The position numbers were made by a program, and so were the translations under genes. Under the pieces are notes generated by a model. It saw only the letters and a list, made by a program, of their open reading frames with translations. It was not told where the DNA came from and did no database searches. Positions 60,131-64,000 of a DNA stretch of 64,000 bases are shown here, one piece after another. The first letter of the stretch is position 1. Every line of letters starts with the position of its first letter. Source of the stretch: Faecalispora anaeroviscerum (GTDB lineage Bacteria > Bacillota > Clostridia > Oscillospirales > Acutalibacteraceae); the NCBI RefSeq assembly GCF_947568225.1, contig NZ_CANOOQ010000001.1, positions 992,001-1,056,000 of the forward strand, written 5' to 3'.

Positions 60131-61161
60131 AAAACATATTGGTAACCGGCGGCGCCGGTTTTATTGGAAGCCACACCTGCGTAGAGCTGCTGCAAAACGG
60201 CTACGATATTTGCGTTGCAGATAACTTCAGCAACTCTTCCCCTGCCGCTCTGGATGCGGTACGCACCATTACCGGCCGGGATTTTCCCTCCTATTGCTGC
60301 GATCTGCTGGATGAGGAGCACTTGGGGCAAATTTTTGAGGAACAGAAAATCGATGCAGTCATCCATTTTGCCGGCTTGAAGGCCGTGGGAGAAAGCGTTC
60401 AAAAGCCCGTCCTTTATTATCGCAATAACGTGACCGGAACCCTGAATCTGCTGCAGCAGATGGAGCGGCACAGTGTCAGGCGCCTGGTATTCAGCTCTTC
60501 CGCCACGGTGTATGGAGAAAACAATCCCATCCCTTATCGAGAGGATATGCCAACCGGACAGACCACAAATCCCTATGGCACAACCAAAGCAATGATTGAA
60601 CAGATTTTGCAGGATCTTTGTAAGAGCGACAGCCAGTGGAACACCATGCTGCTGCGCTACTTTAATCCGATTGGCGCGCACCCCAGCGGACTGATCGGAG
60701 AAAACCCCAACGGCATCCCCAACAACCTGATGCCGTACATTATGCGGGTCGCACAGGGGTCTCTGCCTTATCTTAACGTCTTCGGCAACGACTACCCCAC
60801 CTGTGACGGCACCGGTGTGCGGGACTATATCCACGTCTGCGACCTTGCCATCGGCCATGTCAAGGCCCTGGACGCACTTTTTGCGCAGGAGGGTAACAGT
60901 GTTTACAATCTGGGAACCGGGCATGGCAGCTCCGTCCTTGAGGTTGTAAAGGCCTTTGAGCAAGAATCGGGAGTTCCTGTTCCTTATCGGTTTGCTCCTC
61001 GTCGGGCCGGTGATCTGCCGGAATACTATGCCGACGCCACCAAAGCACAAAAAATACTGGGCTGGCAGGCCCGTTACACATTAGCCGATATGTGCCGTGA
61101 CTCCTGGAATTTCATCCAAAAGCAAGGAATCGAGAAAAAGGAAGCAGGTGATTCGGAATGA
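60127..61161 (+). CDS. galE: UDP-glucose 4-epimerase
   Basis: 344 residues of the extended SDR family. The NAD-binding GGAGFIGSHTCVELL, the DLLDEEHL segment, the catalytic YGTTKAMIEQ (Tyr-X3-Lys), and the C-terminal GDLPEYYADATKAQKILGW are present. It interconverts UDP-glucose and UDP-galactose for surface polysaccharides. The longer upstream frame to 60043 overlaps the amidohydrolase gene and is not real. Confidence 0.95.
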   Translation: MKNILVTGGAGFIGSHTCVELLQNGYDICVADNFSNSSPAALDAVRTITGRDFPSYCCDLLDEEHLGQIFEEQKIDAVIHFAGLKAVGESVQKPVLYYRNNVTGTLNLLQQMERHSVRRLVFSSSATVYGENNPIPYREDMPTGQTTNPYGTTKAMIEQILQDLCKSDSQWNTMLLRYFNPIGAHPSGLIGENPNGIPNNLMPYIMRVAQGSLPYLNVFGNDYPTCDGTGVRDYIHVCDLAIGHVKALDALFAQEGNSVYNLGTGHGSSVLEVVKAFEQESGVPVPYRFAPRRAGDLPEYYADATKAQKILGWQARYTLADMCRDSWNFIQKQGIEKKEAGDSE

Positions 61162-61580
61162 ACGTTACCATTGAGTACAACTGTGAGCAGATTAACTGGG
61201 AGGAGCTGGCCACTGTCATCGAAACCGCGGGCCTTTCCCCTCACCCACCCGAAACATTCCGTAAAGCGTTTGAAAACAGCTTTGCCGTCGTTTTTCTGCG
61301 GGATGGGAAACGCTTGATCGGCTGCGGACGCGCTCTTTCCGACGCAACGTTTCAGTCCGCTATTTACGACATCGCTCTGCTGCCCGAATATCATGGGCAG
61401 GGACTTGGCAGAACCCTACTGGAGGAGATGCTTCGGCAGCTGCCGGACAGTAATGTAATATTATACGCGTCCCCGGGAAAAGAAACCTTTTACGAGCGCT
61501 TCGGCTTCGGCCGTCTGAAAACCGGAATGGGGAAATTTCTCAATCCGGAACGCATTCGTCAAAGAGGGATGCTCGAATAA
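61158..61580 (+). CDS. GNAT family N-acetyltransferase
   Basis: 140 residues. The acetyl-CoA binding motif is LLPEYHGQGLGRTLLEEML (Q/RxxGxG/A), preceded by RLIGCGRALSD and followed by LYASPGKETFYERFGF. The substrate is unknown. Its ATG overlaps the galE stop by 4 bases. The stop codon lies in the 46-bp palindrome 61575-61620. Confidence 0.88.
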   Translation: MNVTIEYNCEQINWEELATVIETAGLSPHPPETFRKAFENSFAVVFLRDGKRLIGCGRALSDATFQSAIYDIALLPEYHGQGLGRTLLEEMLRQLPDSNVILYASPGKETFYERFGFGRLKTGMGKFLNPERIRQRGMLE

Positions 61581-61620
61581 AAGAACGACTCCGCCAATTG
61601 GCGGAGTCGTTCTTTTATTC
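61575..61620. terminator. 46-bp perfect palindrome, bidirectional terminator spanning two stop codons
   Basis: GAATAAAAGAACGACTCCGC (61575-61594) and its exact complement (61601-61620) are separated by CAATTG, the whole being fully palindromic. Each end encodes the last Glu codon and TAA stop of a gene: GNAT on the plus strand and the GGDEF protein on the minus strand. Confidence 0.9.
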
Positions 61621-63936
61621 TTCCTTTGTTTTGGAACTGCGAGAGCGCGTCTTTTTAGGGTGCTCTTTGGCTTCCTTATAATAGTAGGCAAAGCGGCTGA
61701 TGAGTCCTGCCAGTACCGTCAGCGACATGGATTCCGTCTGATTCCATGTGCGGTTGGTCGTCACATCGTCGCAGCCTACAAAGCCGCGAATGCTTCCCCG
61801 CTGATCGTACAGCACACAGTGCAGTGTAGAGCGTGTGGAAGGGCTCTGTTTCAGGAAGTAGGTATCCTCAGCCTCCTGCACATCATAACAGCGGAACAGT
61901 CCCCATTCGTCGAAGCGCTGATAATGAAGCCTCAGCTCATCAAACGCAACCTTCTGCGATCTGCCGAAAACCGGCTCCACATTCGGCGCACACCATTCAC
62001 ACGCGATCGTACATTGCAGGTGATCCTCTGAGCATTCCGCCAAATACACCCGGCCAACGCTGAGAACACGGCCAATCATCCTCAAAACCGGCCCCATTCC
62101 GTCGGGGCTTCCACCTGAGGAGAGAAGCTCTTCTGTCGCTTCAAACACAAGGTGTGGATCAACCCGGTAATCCGGCGTAATGTCGCGGCGAATCTCCGTC
62201 ACCAGAGACGCAGGTTCTGAAGTCCCCGAATCACGCTTCAGTTGAGTGATGTCAGAATAAAACACCATGTCGCCCTTGCCGTGGCGTTTGGCAACATACA
62301 GCGCCTGATCAGCCTTGTGGAACAGCTCCTCATAGGCGGTTCCATCCTGAGGAAAAAGGGAAACACCCACGCTGGCGCTGAGAAGGTGCTGCATGTTCGA
62401 CAGGGATTCGGCCTGCTGAAACATTTGGCAGACCTCCTGTGCCTTTTGGCGGATGGTATCCAGACTCTTTTCTCCACGCAGAAAAACAAGGAACTCGTCG
62501 CCGCCGATTCGGCCAACTACCCCTTTGTCTTCAAAGTTTAGCTTTAAAATCCGCGAAAATTCCACCAATACAGCGTCTCCGTGCAAATGGCCGTAAGTGT
62601 CGTTGATCTCTTTAAAGTTATCGATATCGATCACCAGAATCGCATGGCTGCGATCCGATTCATAAGAAAGAGATTGGCGAACCAGCGTTTCGGTCATGGT
62701 TTTATTGTACAGCTTGGTAAACGGGTCCCTCTGGGCGCGTTCCACCAGCTCGAGCATTTCTTCCTTCTGGCGATTCATATTAACGGCCTTGCCCACCATT
62801 TTGGTAATGCGACCGGAATCGTCTGTAATCGTAGCCCCAATCAGATGATACCAATAGTATCTGCCATCCTTATGCTGAAAGCGCAGGATGGTATTGGATA
62901 CCTTGATATTGTTTCGAAGATTTTTAATGAAATGTTGAAAGACGGGAATATCTGCGGGATACACGCTTTTCTTTTGCAGTGCTTTCTCACTGTACTGATT
63001 GATAACAGCAGGCACCCCGATTAGCTTGACATTGTCAGACAAATGGAGTGTATCTGTAATCACATCGTAATCAAACAGAATATCGTCTGAAATGCTTTGC
63101 TGAGTAATGTTGCGCTGATCATGCTGAAGCTCATGCATAATCTTGCGGTACATTGTGTTGTCACTTATCAGCATCTGAATTTCCCAGCCGTTCTGAGTTT
63201 TTTCTATCACAGAAATCTGCGCCGTTATCCAGGCGGAGGAACCGTCTTTTCGTTGGATTTTATACTCGCTTGTGAGCGGACGGCCAGCCCCCTTAGAAAG
63301 CCACTCCAGAATTTCGCGAAACATCTTCTGATGGTTTCCCGCATAGACACTACAGATTCCCGTTGAGGAACGCTCAAGCTGCTGATACTGCTCTCTGGTG
63401 TAGCCGAAAATTCGGAAATAGCCGTCGGAAGCATCAATATAGGTAAATTTCTTTTGATTAAATCCAGCGATCAAAACACCGCCCGCAACCCCTCGAATTA
63501 AGGCTTCCAGACGAGCCTTGGCCTTTTTCGCTTGATTACACTGAGTGACTTCATTTGTCACTTCCATGAGCGTACACACAAGAGAGCCATCCTCGTTTTG
63601 AACCCCATATTCCATGCAGTAAATTTCACGGTTGTCTTTTGTAAAAACACGGTACTTGGCGTAAAAAAATCCGGTCGCGGCAGTCTGCTTTTCCACAGAA
63701 GAATGAAAAGCCTGCCGGTCTTCCGGATGCACCAGTCTATTGTAGTCTTGTTGGAACTTTTCTTCGAATTCTTTTCTCGTATAGCCAAAGAGTGCAAGGC
63801 ATCGGTCGCTGATCTGCAAAACGCAAGACCGCAGCCTCTTTTCTCCTGCTAATCTGCGAACCATTACAATACTTTGATTCCAGTTCTGAAACATTTCAGA
63901 ACTGGAATTCTTTAACTCCCGGATTTCGCTCCCCAT
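61615..63936 (-). CDS. PAS-GGDEF-GAF protein (probable diguanylate cyclase)
   Basis: 773 residues. Three PAS-type domains fill about 15-400 (for example LFGYTRKEFEEKFQQDYNRLVHPED, YFRIFGYTREQYQQLE, LRFQHKDGRYYWYHLIGA). A GGDEF domain follows (about 405-570, RIGGDEFLVFLRG), with a C-terminal GAF-like domain (about 590-750) and a basic tail KKTRSRSSK. The GGDEF active site is intact but the upstream inhibitory RxxD site is not conserved (EDKG). There are no membrane segments, so it is cytosolic. I chose ATG 63936 behind GGGGAGA; GTG 63954 is in frame. Confidence 0.9.
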   Translation of the reverse strand: MGSEIRELKNSSSEMFQNWNQSIVMVRRLAGEKRLRSCVLQISDRCLALFGYTRKEFEEKFQQDYNRLVHPEDRQAFHSSVEKQTAATGFFYAKYRVFTKDNREIYCMEYGVQNEDGSLVCTLMEVTNEVTQCNQAKKAKARLEALIRGVAGGVLIAGFNQKKFTYIDASDGYFRIFGYTREQYQQLERSSTGICSVYAGNHQKMFREILEWLSKGAGRPLTSEYKIQRKDGSSAWITAQISVIEKTQNGWEIQMLISDNTMYRKIMHELQHDQRNITQQSISDDILFDYDVITDTLHLSDNVKLIGVPAVINQYSEKALQKKSVYPADIPVFQHFIKNLRNNIKVSNTILRFQHKDGRYYWYHLIGATITDDSGRITKMVGKAVNMNRQKEEMLELVERAQRDPFTKLYNKTMTETLVRQSLSYESDRSHAILVIDIDNFKEINDTYGHLHGDAVLVEFSRILKLNFEDKGVVGRIGGDEFLVFLRGEKSLDTIRQKAQEVCQMFQQAESLSNMQHLLSASVGVSLFPQDGTAYEELFHKADQALYVAKRHGKGDMVFYSDITQLKRDSGTSEPASLVTEIRRDITPDYRVDPHLVFEATEELLSSGGSPDGMGPVLRMIGRVLSVGRVYLAECSEDHLQCTIACEWCAPNVEPVFGRSQKVAFDELRLHYQRFDEWGLFRCYDVQEAEDTYFLKQSPSTRSTLHCVLYDQRGSIRGFVGCDDVTTNRTWNQTESMSLTVLAGLISRFAYYYKEAKEHPKKTRSRSSKTKEE

Positions 63937-64000
63937 AAAAAGCCGTCTCCCCACATTTCACCGGTTCCCCGGCAAAAAAATCAGTTATAATATCTAAAAT

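Overview
The window comes from a motile, spore-forming anaerobe of the Clostridia, most likely an Oscillospirales (Ruminococcaceae-type) bacterium. This rests on gene content: sporulation genes yqfC/yqfD and ylbJ, Rex, the ctsR-mcsA-mcsB-clpC operon, an FMN riboswitch, a monomeric [FeFe] hydrogenase and Gram-positive style flagellar and chemotaxis genes. The assignment is inferred from families; no rRNA, tRNA or marker alignment was available. I found no tRNA, rRNA, CRISPR array, insertion sequence or prophage.

Layout. 1-2370: yqfD (cut by the window edge) and yqfC on the minus strand, divergent from ylbJ and a small Cys4 protein. 2437-3821: an isolated holin and GH25 lysozyme pair. 4306-5837: traX-like gene and rex. 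5880-10282: an FMN-riboswitch-controlled ribD-ribE-ribBA-ribH operon ending in a HAD phosphatase that could supply the pathway's missing phosphatase. 10391-16000: a GntR/RCK_C regulator resembling the c-di-AMP sensor BusR, pyrG behind an unusual promoter and attenuator, trxA, a lipoprotein cyclophilin, an S1-domain protein and a TPR-like protein. 16176-20778: the CtsR heat-shock operon with two CtsR boxes. 21025-25948: a Cys-rich microprotein, TSCPD and PHP proteins, an ABC-2 exporter and a group B-type [FeFe] hydrogenase.

26543-33416 is the most interesting part. A promoter is followed by a roughly 465-nt leader rich in perfect stems and ending in a terminator with a competing antiterminator pairing. 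The operon behind it encodes arginine decarboxylase, agmatinase, SpeD/SpeE and also carboxyspermidine dehydrogenase and decarboxylase, so two different routes to spermidine sit in one transcription unit. The leader looks like an attenuator or riboswitch that I cannot match to a class I know.

33520-35571 holds DUF523 and a small AT-rich islet (XRE regulator, its operator, an orphan lipoprotein). 35941-44109 is a LacI-controlled maltodextrin uptake and phosphorolysis operon without its own ATPase gene. 44383-59125 is a chemotaxis and flagellar region: cheA, a decarboxylating dehydrogenase, cheR and cheB on the minus strand; ylqG, ylqH, two cheW and an MCP on the plus strand; an HD-GYP protein; fliD, fliS and a small chaperone. 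Three candidate sigma-28-type -10 boxes serve it. 59288-63936 holds amidohydrolase-galE-GNAT and a PAS/GGDEF/GAF protein.

A family of short GC-rich palindromes with a shared core and copy-specific complementary arms is scattered between genes across the window.
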